64,000 bases of DNA from Beroe ovata (taxonomy: Eukaryota > Ctenophora > Nuda > Beroida > Beroidae), in NCBI GenBank assembly GCA_946803715.1, contig CAMPET010000190.1, positions 52,286 to 116,285 of the forward strand. The letters are read 5' to 3'. The position numbers were made by a program, and so were the translations under genes. Below the pieces are notes generated by a model, which was given only the letters and a program-made list of their open reading frames with translations, did not search any database and was not told the DNA's origin. Shown piece after piece: positions 10,761 through 22,769 of this stretch (its first letter is position 1; each line of letters begins with the position of its first letter).

Positions 10761-12881
10761 GTGCAGGGTCAACCATTGTTTTAGGCGCCTCTTAGCTCTG
10801 GCCTCTGGCCTCTTGGAAATGGAAACACTATGGTCAAGAAACACGTCCATAAATTTTTCATGGGCAATAACATAATAATAGAATAATATTATTCTAATCT
10901 TCTCAATTTTCTCCGAAACACTGTAGAACATAATGGGTTTTACAGTTTACACCTGAACTTGAGGCCCTGCTAACTTCTAGCACCTAACTAGGGAGGTGGG
11001 TGTGACTGCTAGCTTAGCCTAGCAGGCTGAGATTCCGCAAATTCCGAAACATTAACAATTGAGATCGCTATTTTGCCAAATTTCAATTAGGCGCCTGAAT
11101 TATTGCGCTTTATCGTATAACTAAAGGAAGTTGCCCATATAGAATACAATGGTTCACACAATAGTTGGATTCAAAGAAGCATTTGATTAACATAAAGAAC
11201 ATTGGTGCAAAGTCCTAATATTGTCCTCTCTCTCTTTGTTTTAGTTGAACACCCCATTCTTTCACACAAATGCGACCCCTCCAAGTCTATTATATGCTGA
11301 ACAGGTTATAAAAACATAAACATCATTTTGAAACTAGTTTTATTAAAGCTTTCAAAACTCAGCTTTTCACATCTAGTCCCTTCCTTTAAGTTTAACATGT
11401 TTAAAATGGAAACACGTGTTTTAGAATGTGATGAGCAAACGTAGGAAATTAGTCGGAAATTGGTAGATTCCAACAGTTTCCTGATTAATGATGAAGAATA
11501 TCAAATTTAATACAACGCTGGTTAAGGAGCCATCTAAGAGAACAAATTCCGGAAATTTAATTTGAAGAGTTATACAGTATCTGTAATACTAATAGCACAA
11601 AGTCAATACTGAATGAGTTTAGCTTTTATTTTGTGATTAATTTAGTTTTATTAAATGGCACAGCTGGTATAAAAGAGCAGGACTCACTTTTTCTGTATTA
11701 TGTTGATTTTTCCTCACTCAACGAATTTTTGAAAATTGCATTTAGATATTGTAATATTTTGTGATTGCTTTAATTTTCAATTCATTTGTAATTCATGTAA
11801 ATAGTGCATTTCAAATTAGAATAGTAAGCTCGGTGATTTTTAAATATCAAACATGAAATAAGGTTCGAAAATATCTCATCCGGGAGACTTTATTAGCAAT
11901 ATTGACCATTCTTCATGATTCTCTGGGTAGTAGCGGCCACTTTCCAAGTGCTGATCCATAATGATAACATGTCACCAATGTGATTGGTCACCTCCACATG
12001 TGACATTTCACCCCATGGGTCACCTCTCTAGTGGGACACGATCACCACTACAGCACCCAATGGGTCACCTCTAGTGACATGTCACCTCATGTCATCCCAT
12101 GGGTCACCTCTAGTGACATGTCACCTCATGTCATCCCATGGGTCACCTCTAGTGACATGTCACCTCATGTCATCCCATGGGTCACCTCTAGTGACATGTC
12201 ACCCCATGGGTCGCCTCTCTAGTGGGGCACGATCACCAGCCATCTGGTGTAGGAGCCATACCCACAACTGTCTCTTCTAACTCGTGATCTGTACGGAAAT
12301 GTCTCCCTGAAACACGAACTCACTGTTACTTATTAGGTACCCACTGCAGTTGGCAGACATTCCCAGTTCCTCCCAACATATTGATTCCCAGATTTCACTG
12401 ATTTCACTGATTCAGTTGTTTACTAATCCTGCTGGAACACGTGCATTGAATCAAGATAATATCGTGCAAACAATCCCGTGGTGTGACTTACTCTTTTTCC
12501 TAGGGTCTCGGGATTTTTGTCGGGATCCCGCAGCCTCACTCCTCACCCTTGGGTCTCGTGATTTCGGTCTGGATAGCTCAGTGTAATTGTCTCCGTATCT
12601 GGTATGGTCGAGACTAATTAGGAGAGATTTTAGTGTTTCATACAAACAGCAGAATTACAGTTACGCTTGTCATTTTTTCTTTTACTCACAGTTTGGTGAT
12701 ACACATTGACACAGTGGCTTATAGCATCACCTTATCTAAGTCAAAGTGGCTGATTGACTCACTTGTTGTACTTGTAGTATCTCTCATCTTCATAGCTATC
12801 ACCCCTGCCCCCGCCACCGTTCCGTGTTGAATCAATGCTATCTTTGTAATCTTTGTAACTAAGGGTAGCATTATCAGGAAT
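10737..12881. repeat. First copy of a 2.1-kb duplicated block
   Basis: This segment recurs at 13700-15785 with near identity: offset 2963 bp at the left end, scattered substitutions, and a changed tandem-repeat number. It carries the last three exons of the secreted-protein gene and about 1.3 kb of AT-rich noncoding sequence with no gene visible (10760-11990). The partner copy is bounded on both sides by single Ns. Confidence 0.9.
11995..12225. repeat. 39-bp minisatellite (first copy)
   Basis: About four units built on gtcacctcatgtcatcccat and gggtcacctctagtgacat lie in tandem. The partner region at about 14990-15140 has fewer units, which is an allelic-type length difference. Confidence 0.75.
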
Positions 12882-15800
12882 TAGTATAGTGCCTCAATGC
12901 TGAATAGGGATGGCCGATTGCTATGCATCGACTAAATGATAAATCCTCCCGTAATGTGGCAATGACAAAACGCACAACATTCTAACTAAAAAACCCTTAG
13001 TTCAGCATTATATCTCGAGTGCTGAGTCACTCACATATACCGGATAGAACTATATCCATCTGTGCTGATGACAAACCTGTAGTCACGGTATTTCTGCATT
13101 TCTCGGCCATCCCTGCGAGATCGCGATTTGGAATTAGCTGAGTTTGATCCCGCTGTTGCAGTTCGTGCTGGACGTCGTTTAGAGCGGCTGCTATATGTGG
13201 AGAACTTGTGAGCTGNAATTAGTATAGTGCCTCAATGCTGAATAGGGATAGCCGATTGCTATGTATCGACTAAATCCTCCAGTAATGGGGTATTGGCAAT
13301 GACAAAACGCACAAGACTCTAACCCTAAATTCAACATTATGACCCAGGTATATCTTATGTGCTGAATCACTCACATGTACCGGATAGATTTTTCTCCATC
13401 TGTGCTGATGACAAACCTGTAGTCACGGTATTTCTGCATTTCTCGGCCATCCCTGTGAGATCGCGATCTGGAATTAGCTGAGTTAGATCCCGTTGTTGCA
13501 GTTCGTGCTGGACGTCGTCTAGAGCGGCTGCTATATGTGGAGAACTTGTGAGCTGCTTTGCGATTGTAGATCTTGGACTTCCTGCGAACTGCTGCCCGGA
13601 ATCCGGTAACGAGGGGGTGTAACTTTCCTTTCATCCAGAGATAGCTGAAACATTGTGTGTGTGTGTGTGTGTGTGGGTGTGTGTGTGTGGTTGTGTGTNC
13701 AAATGCCGTTACGCGAGTCCATTGTGCAGGGTCAACCATTGTTTTAGGCGCCTCTTAGCTCTGGCCTCTGGCCTCTTGGAAATGGAAACACTATGGTCAA
13801 GAAACACGTCCATAAATTTTTCATGGGCAATAACATAATAATAGAATAATATTATTCTAATCTTCTCAATTTTCTCCGAAACACTGTAGAACATAATGGG
13901 TTTTACAGTTTACACCTGAACTTGAGGCCCTGCTAACTTCTAGCACCTAACTAGGGAGGTGGGTGTGACTGCTAGCTTAGCCTAGCAGGCTGAGATTCCG
14001 CAAATTCCGAAACATTAACAATTGAGATCGCTATTTTGCCAAATTTCAATTAGGCGCCTGAATTATTGCGCTTTATCGTATAACTAAAGGAAGTTGCCCA
14101 TATAGAATACAATGGTTCACACAATAGTTGGATTCAAAGAAGCATTTGATTAACATAAAGAACATTGGTGCAAAGTCCTAATATTGTCCTCTCTCTCTTT
14201 GTTTTAGTTGAACACCCCATTCTTTCACACAAATGCGACCCCTCCAAGTCTATTATATGCTGAACAGGTTATAAAAACATAAACATCATTTTGAAACTAG
14301 TTTTATTAAAGCTTTCAAAACTCAGCTTTTCACATCTAGTCCCTTCCTTTAAGTTTAACATGTTTAAAATGGAAACACGTGTTTTAGAATGTGATGAGCA
14401 AACGTAGGAAATTAGTCGGAAATTGGTAGATTCCAACAGTTTCCTGATTAATGATGAAGAATATCAAATTTAATACAACGCTGGTTAAGGAGCCATCTAA
14501 GAGAACAAATTCCGGAAATTTAATTTGAAGAGTTATACAGTATCTGTAATACTAATAGCACAAAGTCAATACTGAATGAGTTTAGCTTTTATTTTGTGAT
14601 TAATTTAGTTTTATTAAATGGCACAGCTGGTATAAAAGAGCAGGACTCACTTTTTCTGTATTATGTTGATTTTCCCTCACTCAATGAATTTTTGAAAATA
14701 GCATTTAGATATTGTAATATTTTGTGATTGCCTTAATTTTCAATTCATTTGTAATTAATGTAAATAGTACCTACATTTCAAATTAAAAAAGTAAACTCGG
14801 TGATTTTTAAATAGCAAACATGAAATAAGGTTCGAAAATATCTCATCCGGGAGACTTGATTAGCAAAATTGACCATTCTTCATGATTCTCTATTGTTATA
14901 GAGTCTATAGCGCCACAAGGTAGTAGCGGCCACTTTCCAAGTGCTGATCCATAATGATAACAATATATCACCAATGTGATTGGTCACCTCCACATGTGAC
15001 ATGTCACCACATGTCATCCCATTGCTCACCTCTAGTGACATGTCACCATTACAGCACCCTATGGGTCACCTCTCTAGTGACATGTCACCTCATGTCATCC
15101 CATGGGTCACCTCTAGTGACATGTCACCCCATGGGTCGCCTCTCTAGTGGGGCACGATCACCAGCCATCTGGTGTAGGAGCCATACCCACAACTGTCTCT
15201 TCTAACTCGTGATCTGTACGGAAATGTCTCCCTGAAACATGAACTCACTGTTACTTATTAGGTACCCACTGCAGTTTGCAGACATTCCCAGTTCCTCCCA
15301 ACAATATTGATTCCCAGATTTCACTGATTCAGTTGTTAAATAATCGTGCTGGAACACGTCCATTGAAACAGGATGATATCGTGTAAACAATCCCGTGGTG
15401 CGACTCACTCTTTTTCCTTGAGTCTCGGGATTTTTGTCGGGATCCCGCGGCCTCACTCCTCACCCTTGGGTCTCGTGATTTCGGTCGAGATAGCTCAGTG
15501 TAATTGTCTCCGTATCTGGTATGGTCAAGACTAATTAAAAGAGAGATTTAGTGTTTCATACAAACAGTTACGCTTGTCATTTTTTCTTTTACTCACAGTT
15601 TGGTGATACACATTGACACAGTGGCTTATAGCATCACCTTATCTACTAAGTCAAAGTGGCTGATTGACTCACTTGTTGTACTTGTAGTATCTCTCATCTT
15701 CATAGCTATCACCCCCGCCACCGCTCCGTGTTGAATCAATGCTATCTTTGTAATCTTTGTAACTAAGGGTAGCATTATCAGGAATNATTAGGTGTCCTTA

Positions 15801-17209
15801 GGAACATCGGTTTTCCGAATTGGTCTTTCTTCAACTTTACCACAACCATAACCCAACTCCTGTGGATATTAGAGGTTCTCGTTTTACTTCATTTGCTCAG
15901 AGTTATTGAACTTGAAATCATTGAGTTGGGTTATGAATTGAAAAGAAGGGGGAAAACATGTGAATAACCGGAAACTGAAAATTAGCAGTGGAGACGATAG
16001 AACTCACTTGATCCCGGCATATTTCCCGTGTGACATGTGAAATGTGAAACTGTGTCGTCCGGTCGACAACACTGTCGATATGAAGACAGGTATCCTGACA
16101 GAGATCTCCTTCTTGTTCTGGTCTATGATGAGAACCTGCTGGTTTGGCTTAATTTCGTGCCGTCCCTGAGAGAGATTAGCGGGAATAAAATATCCAATTT
16201 AAGGTTAAAATAGTATCAATATCCAATCCTTTACATCGATGAATGTCGGGATGTCGAATGTCGATAGATTATGACTCACAGATTTTCGGGAAATTATAGT
16301 GGTGTTTATGGAAGGTTCCTCCTCAGGGTGATCAATCGTTATGATGCGACTGTTGTTCGGCTTTGATCCGTCCTTTCTCTGCTCATCCTTGGACGGCTTC
16401 TGATGTTGTTCATTCATGTCATCATTCTTACCGTGATCGGGAGTTTGCTCGTCTGGCCCTTTGTTTGTGTTCCGGTCTTTCTCATAGTCATACGGATCTT
16501 TTCTATCCGTCTCGGTATCGGTGGCATTCTCCTCCATTCCTTGTTCCTTGTTTGGATTCCAATCTCTCTCAAACCAGTCATCGAAATCGACTTTTCTATC
16601 CGTCTCGGTATCAGTGGTATTCTTATCAGATGGTTTGTCACTCTCCTGATCTCGATTTGTATTCCGATCTTTCTCAATCGAGTCATCTTCTCCCTGATTC
16701 GTCTCGGTATTGGTGGTGTTACTGATGACATCATTATCATCATATGTGATGACTCTGCCTTCTTCCTCTTCTACCGTAACCGGCTCATCATATGGAACAT
16801 GGGTTATTCTCTCTATTTCATTTTCTGTCTCGTTTTTTCTCCGTAACTTCTCTACGGCCTTCCTGATAGCATCCTCAATTTCGTCATTCCATTCCGTATT
16901 CTCGTCAATGAGAGTCGAGTAGTCGATATTCCAGTGTTCGTCATCTAGCGACCACTCGGCCGTGCCGTTGAGTTGCGACATCAACAATCCCTCCACATCT
17001 TCAGCTGACCCCTCCGCGAGGATTGACAGGAGTTTGGAGTGGTCGTCATCTGAAAACAGTGTAACACTTGGCTCAAGAACCGGGAAAAGTCCGATGATAT
17101 TAACTTACTGTATCAAATTATGGAAAAATTGTGTTGAGCTATATTGGCAAGTAACAATACCTTGTATTGAGTCGAGTGCTAAGAAGATGAAAATCAAGCA
17201 GAGAAGCAT
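12236..17209 (-). CDS. Secreted protein with acidic N-terminal and basic C-terminal regions, unrecognised family
   Basis: Seven exons: 17161-17209, 16280-17049, 16008-16165, 13375-13644, then 12763-12858, 12492-12613 and a final exon from 12397. The last three have second versions at 15673-15762, 15409-15530 and 15202-15323. Using the second version of the last exon gives a closed reading frame of about 528 residues. Order: signal peptide (MLLCLIFIFLALDS); a long acidic region with N-glycosylation sites and repeated TDTETDRK; a compact segment with alternating hydrophobics (RHEIKPNQQVLIIDQ onward); an arginine/serine-rich stretch; and a tyrosine/aspartate-rich tail. It could be an extracellular-matrix or biomineral-type protein, but no known domain is recognisable. 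The gene is split by assembly gaps at 13216, 13699 and 15786, so exon order is inferred. Confidence 0.6.
13035..13215 (-). pseudogene. Second, truncated version of exon 4 of the secreted-protein gene
   Basis: This piece matches 13375-13555 (exon 4) and ends at the N at 13216. The donor at 13035 is intact. The encoded end reads ISTDGYSS where the other version reads ISTDGEKS. It is most simply the other haplotype, cut by a contig end, rather than a true pseudogene. Confidence 0.55.
13653..13698. repeat. GT microsatellite at a contig end
   Basis: A (GT)n run with a few interruptions ends at the N at 13699. It probably caused an assembly break. Confidence 0.85.
13700..15785. repeat. Second copy of the 2.1-kb duplicated block, bounded by single Ns
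   Basis: The segment aligns with 10737-12881 from first to last base and stops at Ns on both sides (13699 and 15786). It carries alternate versions of exons 5-7 of the secreted-protein gene (15673-15762, 15409-15530, 15202-15323). The alternate exon 5 is 6 bp shorter. The alternate exon 7 has one base more than the first copy and keeps the reading frame open to TAG at 15202. This is best explained as a misplaced haplotype contig. Confidence 0.85.
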
Positions 17210-18241
17210 CGCAGAGTAACATTGGATTTGAGTGAAAGTGGGAAATGCGTGAAATCGTGTTCATTGCACAGATCCATGGTAACCTGCAACTTGCACGTGC
17301 ATTGAGACGCGCAGTTTACTGTTTGGCTATTTTGGGATTTATTTCCTTTCAGTCTAATATAGAAAGCGGGCCGAGCCGAATGTTCATGTTCCGTTCTCAG
17401 ATGAAATTTGCGAGATGAATACGGCTATTGATAAAATGCCAATGACCTTATTGATACGGTCCGGATTAGTTTTCATACAAACTAATTCCATTTCTAACAA
17501 TAGTCTTTGTGATCCGAGTGAATTTACTGCCTATGATTCATGGTGACTCGACACTGGAATGGGCATATTTTGGCAAAATGTACCACTGTACTCTCACGTT
17601 GTGAGGTTGTTGCGCGGCGCGCAAAAATTCTCTGTAAAATGCTGCAGCGCGTAGCTCTCCGACTACGAAATGGTCAATGTCTGCTAGTACTTTAGTTAAC
17701 GTAGCAAATATGTCCCGCACGTGGAACTGAGCTTCACGAACATAGAAAGGAAACGAGATTTAGAAACAAAGAATATTACTTGTTTGCATAAAATTACATC
17801 AGTATACGTATTTACAGGTACCATATATCTTTTAAGAGAAATTACAACTCTAGCTTTGATCATGTCGGAACTCTAGAGCGTGATATCGTTCAAATACTGA
17901 ACACCGAAATGAATGAAATCTCAAATGTAAACGAAATTAAATAAAAACCATTCGGTATAAATTGTTCAACGGAAAAAACCTCAATTGTCAAAGTGCATAA
18001 ATACAAAATAAAATTCAAAATGTCTCTTTTACGCTACTTTCACAATTCAGTTTTCTTCTAAATTCATAACAAAGGTTCATCATAGAGTTCATGCGAAAAT
18101 ATTCATTTTTCGAAAATGTATCTCAAAACTAATATCAGTTAACGATCAGGAAAATACACTGTTCTGTACACATGATATGTACATTGATCATCATAGATAA
18201 CCCAGTCAACTGTGTTCATATTATTGTCCCTTTCCCACTGC
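17210..18241. other. Intergenic region, no gene seen
   Basis: About 1 kb between the 5' end of the secreted-protein gene and the 3' end of RSU1. It is AT-rich with a few GC-rich islands. No ORF with coding character, RNA gene or clear repeat is visible. Confidence 0.6.
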
Positions 18242-20045
18242 TTACTTCTTCTGTCCCTTTCTACTCTTTTTCAGTGTTTTGTCCTTGGTTGCATTTGCCT
18301 GGGTTACTGGCATGGTACTCTCAAGTATTTTAGCATACTCAGGACTCTTCAAGAATTGGAATGTTTGCGCAGTGCCAGTGTCGTAATGACGTTGTAAATC
18401 ACTCTGGAATGGGTTACCTGTGGAAATACTCACTCGGTTATCTGCGTTATAGTGATCAATTTAGTGATCAATTTCATTATAATATTGCCGCAATTGGAAT
18501 GATCAGATTTTGAAGAAGACACAGAAGAAGAGCTGGAATCCAGAGCAAACATGACTTACCATCTGCTCTAAACACATTCTTCGGATTTGCTAGATCAGTT
18601 TGGGTGAGCTCAACAGGCAAAGTTGCTAGGAAGTTGTTTTGAATGAGCAACTCTGTGAGCTTTGTTATCTGACCTGTGAAGTTATGGTGAGAAGTAACAT
18701 TACCAAACATGGAACACTCGCTTGAAATCAACAGATCACTTGGAAAATGCGAAGTTTAGATATTGCCATGTATAATGTATATACAATGTATCACAATGTA
18801 TATACAATGTATATACAATGTGTATAGGTGTATACCTATAGCAGGCGGGAGTTCAGTGAGATTGTTATCTCGAAGAGACAGAATCTGCAGGTTCTTCAAC
18901 CTTGTCACCTCTTGGGGTACCACTTTAAAATCGTTATCTCCCAGATACAACGCCCTGAATTAGACTTTGTCAATGGCACACAATGATATTCAAACTTATC
19001 AACATTCAACACTATTTAATAAGAAGTGTTGATAAGTTTCAATTATTACAATCAAATTTGAGATTGTGTACAAGGTATAGCAAGATATCAAAGTGCTGAT
19101 GATCAAAGAAACTATAATATATAAAGAAACTATAATATATAAAATCAACCAAATCATTGTTCAAGAGCTATCAATACAGTGAGATATATTATTTCTCTAA
19201 TGGTAATGCAGATAACAACAACTACCTGAGTGTGTTCAAGTAGTGGAAGTTATTAGGCAGCTCCGTTAGGTTGTTATACGTGATGTCAAGGACTTGTAAC
19301 ATGGGACAAGCTCCAAAGCCGCGGGGTAACTCCCATAGTCGGTTAACTGCCACATTCAGGTGCTTCAATTTCTGGGAGAGGGGGTAGGTGAGTTCATGGA
19401 CAGTGTGAGTGAATTACGAAAAAATTACGAACAAATATTAAAAATACGCATATTTCAAAATTTGTTCGTGACTCGTAAGTTGGCCAACGATGTTGCATGA
19501 AAATCTCAAACAATGCCTCACATTGATTACTTGTCACGTGCGAAATGATCAATTACCTGGAGATCGTTGATAGACAGCGGCAATGACTCGAGATGATTGT
19601 TGAAGAGGTTGAGTGACTCGAGTCCCTTTATTTCGGAGATAGTAGTGGGCAGGTTGGTCAACTTGTTGTGTGACAGAGTGAGCCGAGTTAGGTGCTGTAC
19701 TCGAGACAAGGGGGATATGTACTCTGTTATATCCGATATCCTGGGAGAGGGAGGGGGTGTCAAACACAAGGAAATATTTCTTATTTTGGTATAATTCTGG
19801 AGCAATCTAGAATTTTGGAGCAATCTAGAATGAACAAAATGAAACTCCGGCTTTAACCAAGTTTCACGAAAGCAATGAAACTTTGAGTTGGTAAAAGCCG
19901 AAGTTTCATTTTGTCCATTCTATTTTTATACTACGTATAACAGGGAGGAGGAAAATACTCACGCTCGGTCACAGAGATCAATATCAGCTGAGTGGTTGTG
20001 TTCTGCGTCATCTATCAGCTTCTTTACCGACTTGTTAAACGACAT
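18242..20045 (-). CDS. RSU1: Ras suppressor protein 1 (leucine-rich repeat protein)
   Basis: Six exons: 19963-20045, 19557-19740, 19226-19371, 18836-18954, 18560-18673 and 18242-18417. Together they give 273 residues, close to other animals. The start (MSFNKSVKKLIDD) and a run of leucine-rich repeats (for example LTRLTLSHNKLTNLP, NLQILSLRDNNLTELP) match RSU1 along its whole length. The tail ends in lysine-rich KKSRKGQKK. RSU1 binds PINCH in the integrin-linked kinase complex at cell-matrix adhesions. All splice phases agree. A TATAC-rich microsatellite sits beside the splice donor at 18836. Confidence 0.93.
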
Positions 20046-20284
20046 GATGTCTAATACAGAGATAAACCGTTAGAACTGGGGGGATAGGAGAAAATAACAA
20101 ATATGGTCTTCATGCCGGATATGAAACTACAAAATTCGTAACAATAGCTTATGACTGGCAGTGATCATACAAAGCTACGTTAAATCACCAACAAACAGGT
20201 AACTGAGCAAGGCCAGGAGGGCGTTATTTGAGGTGTTGATTGACAGATAACCCACAGTGTATGATAATGAGTACATAGCAGTGT

Positions 20285-20395
20285 ACAAGTTGTGTGTGTG
20301 CGTCTGTGCATGTGTGCATGTGTGCATGTGTGTGTGTGTGTGTGTGTGNTGTGTCTCTGTGCAGTGTGCATGTGTGTGTGTGTGTCCGCCCGTGC
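20285..20395. repeat. TG/TGCA microsatellite with one N
   Basis: A run of gtgtgtgcatgtgt-type sequence lies just 3' of RPL12, with an N at 20349. Confidence 0.85.
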
Positions 20396-20468
20396 ATTTT
20401 TCTTGCGTAACTCCGAGTAAAGCAATTGAACTTTCTTTTCAAATATAAATAAAAACATCTCCATATGT

Positions 20469-21241
20469 TTATTCTTCTGGAATCTCAATATCACCACTGT
20501 TTATCGAATCAATGATATCGTGGGGATTCTGACCGTCCACTGTGCACCCCACAGACTGTGCTGTTCCGAGTACCTCTTTGCAGGTTCCTGACAAAAACCT
20601 GGCTCCTGAGCGGGGTCTCATGGTCTTGGCAATTTCTAGAACATCATCCATGGTAATGTTACCGCTGTGAGCAATGTTCTTTACCTGTTAACAGATATAT
20701 CATCATGACAGTGGGGATACAGATGGAACGGAATCCTACATAATTCTCACAATAATAATTCTCTGTACTGTGCGGAGGTAAAGAGAATTTAATATGGATT
20801 GGATTGTTGTGACCCCGCTTCAGGTTGCCAGCAACACATGACATTGCGCACTGGGACTGTAGAATCTACAGTCCCAGTAGAATCTACAGTGTAGAATCTA
20901 CAGTAGAATCTACAGTGTAGATTGTCACAGTAGAGAATTCACAAAACAAGAGAACTCACCTTCTTCCTGTCACGAGGGGGCTCTTTCAGAGCTTTGATAA
21001 TAAGCGAAGCAGCTGAGGGCACAACTGACACTGTTGCCTGCCTGTTCTGGATCTTCAGCTCGACGGTGATCCTCAGTCCCTTCCAGGCAGTAGTGGCCTT
21101 AGCGATATCGTCTCCGACCTTCTTTGGTGACAGACCGAGGGGACCGATTTTAGGGGCGAGTGAGGAGGTGGCTCCGACCTCACCTCCAACGACACGGAGA
21201 TACACATAGTTGATAGCAGTGGGATCGAACTTGGGAGGCAT
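20469..21241 (-). CDS. RPL12: Large-subunit ribosomal protein L12 (uL11)
   Basis: Two coding exons, 20960-21241 and 20469-20684, encode 165 residues, the usual length. MPPKFDP at the start, the near-invariant [16 protein letters not shown] and a final [11 protein letters not shown] identify it. It forms the stalk base of the 60S subunit. A splice acceptor (CCCACAG) lies just upstream of the ATG, suggesting a leader exon in the 5' UTR. An AATAAA sequence overlaps the stop codon (gaataaac), a possible polyadenylation signal. It lies about 420 bp from RPL7 in the same orientation. Confidence 0.97.
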
Positions 21242-21658
21242 GACTACTCGGCTGTGGGGTGTTAGTGTGAGGAGGGTATGTCAGTGAAACTCATAGCAGC
21301 ACCAGTTTAAATGACCTGATCAATGCTCCAGTCTTCAGAATGGGTTTTTTAACTGAATAACCAAACAGCTGGCAAACTGGGGTCACGTAAATCAATACAA
21401 GATGTGTTCAGGTCATTCAAACTGAGGAACAACCAATGTAAGGGTGTGGATGAGTGGTTAACCCGACCAGTTGTAGCTACCAACTAAATCTTCACTATAA
21501 CTGTAGACGAAGATATGGTTGATAACTGCTGCACCCAAGACAAAGAAGTTCCTGTGCTGAATTCCACGAAACAGTAGGGAACAGTAAGAAGTAGAAACAC
21601 AACTTTTTCTGGGAGACTCAGTCAAACCAATGAAAGATAAATAAAAACATCAAATGAA

Positions 21659-22381
21659 CTAGTTCATATTTCTGACCATGTTGTTGATGAAATGCTCCCT
21701 GTTACCGAAGTCACCACCCTCTACGAAGTGGTTGTTGATCTTCCTCAATCCACCTCGAGGACAGGGAAGTTTGAAGTGCCACAGGAAGTTGTTAGCCTGT
21801 TTGAAGTGTGGGCCGACTGTGAAGATTTCGTGGATAAGGTCCTCAATGCATACAATGCCATACTTGCCAAGTGCCTCTTCTATCACACTGTTCTCATTGA
21901 TGGCAATCCTCTGACCATTCACTTTTCCAAATCCACGCTTGTAGATCAATTCTCTGACAGTCTTCAGATTTGGGTAACCATATGCAATATAGGGTTCAGC
22001 AATCCTGAGCATTTCTTTGCTGGCTTTGTTCAGTTTCACGAAGACGCCATTGTTGATCTGTCTGAGCCTCAGAAGTTTCATGATTTTTCTAGGCTTGGGT
22101 GGGATATTGTTGACACCCCTCAGCCTGATAACGAGAGCTAGCTTGGCCTCTGCAGGAACATAGTAGTTACCATTAGCCTTAGCTTCTCTGCTTAACCTAA
22201 TTTCTTCTTTGTCCGCAGCCTCATACTGTTTGTAGTACTTTGCTGTTCTCTTGATGATCTCCTTCCTTCTGACAGCTTTCAGGGCTAAAAGTTTTTTGGC
22301 AGATGCACTCTTCTTTCCAGCGATTTCCGCAGCACGGGTCTCCTTCTTCAACAAAGATGCGGGTTTTGCAGGGACAACCAT
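21659..22381 (-). CDS. RPL7: Large-subunit ribosomal protein L7 (uL30), single coding exon
   Basis: One uninterrupted 240-residue ORF. The lysine-rich N-terminus, [19 protein letters not shown] and the C-terminal [16 protein letters not shown] are diagnostic. It is a structural component of the 60S subunit. CTCTGTAG directly before AAG-ATG looks like a splice acceptor, so an untranslated leader exon is likely and a plain retrocopy less so. The absence of coding introns is notable beside intron-rich neighbours. Confidence 0.96.
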   Translation of the reverse strand: MVVPAKPASLLKKETRAAEIAGKKSASAKKLLALKAVRRKEIIKRTAKYYKQYEAADKEEIRLSREAKANGNYYVPAEAKLALVIRLRGVNNIPPKPRKIMKLLRLRQINNGVFVKLNKASKEMLRIAEPYIAYGYPNLKTVRELIYKRGFGKVNGQRIAINENSVIEEALGKYGIVCIEDLIHEIFTVGPHFKQANNFLWHFKLPCPRGGLRKINNHFVEGGDFGNREHFINNMVRNMN

Positions 22382-22769
22382 CTTCTACAGAGAAAAATGA
22401 TTAAATTCAACTGGGGTCAACAAAATTGCATTGGGAATTATGGTTAGGTGATAAAATTCAATTACCTCATTGCTCTGCTACTGTACATAGCAATGAAAAA
22501 AGAGGTCAGAAGGGAAGGGATGCATATACTGTCAATGATAGGCAAATTTAACTGTGAATAGCTCTTATTCATCCTCTCCTTCTTGACCAATTTGTACACA
22601 AACAACTAACCCAAATGTCACCCTTCTGATTATTTTCACATAGATCAACTTTCAAGCAGAGTTAGTATTTAATTGTGTGTCATAGCAAGATGGGCCACTG
22701 GGAGAGGGCAAATTGTAACTTGTACAGTGTATATCCCTAGGTCTGCAATCTTCAAGAAATAATAGTTGA
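22382..22769. other. Noncoding region upstream of RPL7
   Basis: About 390 bp, presumably holding the RPL7 leader exon and promoter. No other feature is recognisable. Confidence 0.4.

Noticed and set aside
12451-12830. Plus-strand ORFs over 12350-12830 resembling membrane peptides
   Set aside because: They are shadows of the minus-strand secreted-protein exons, which have matching splice sites and conserved phase in both copies.
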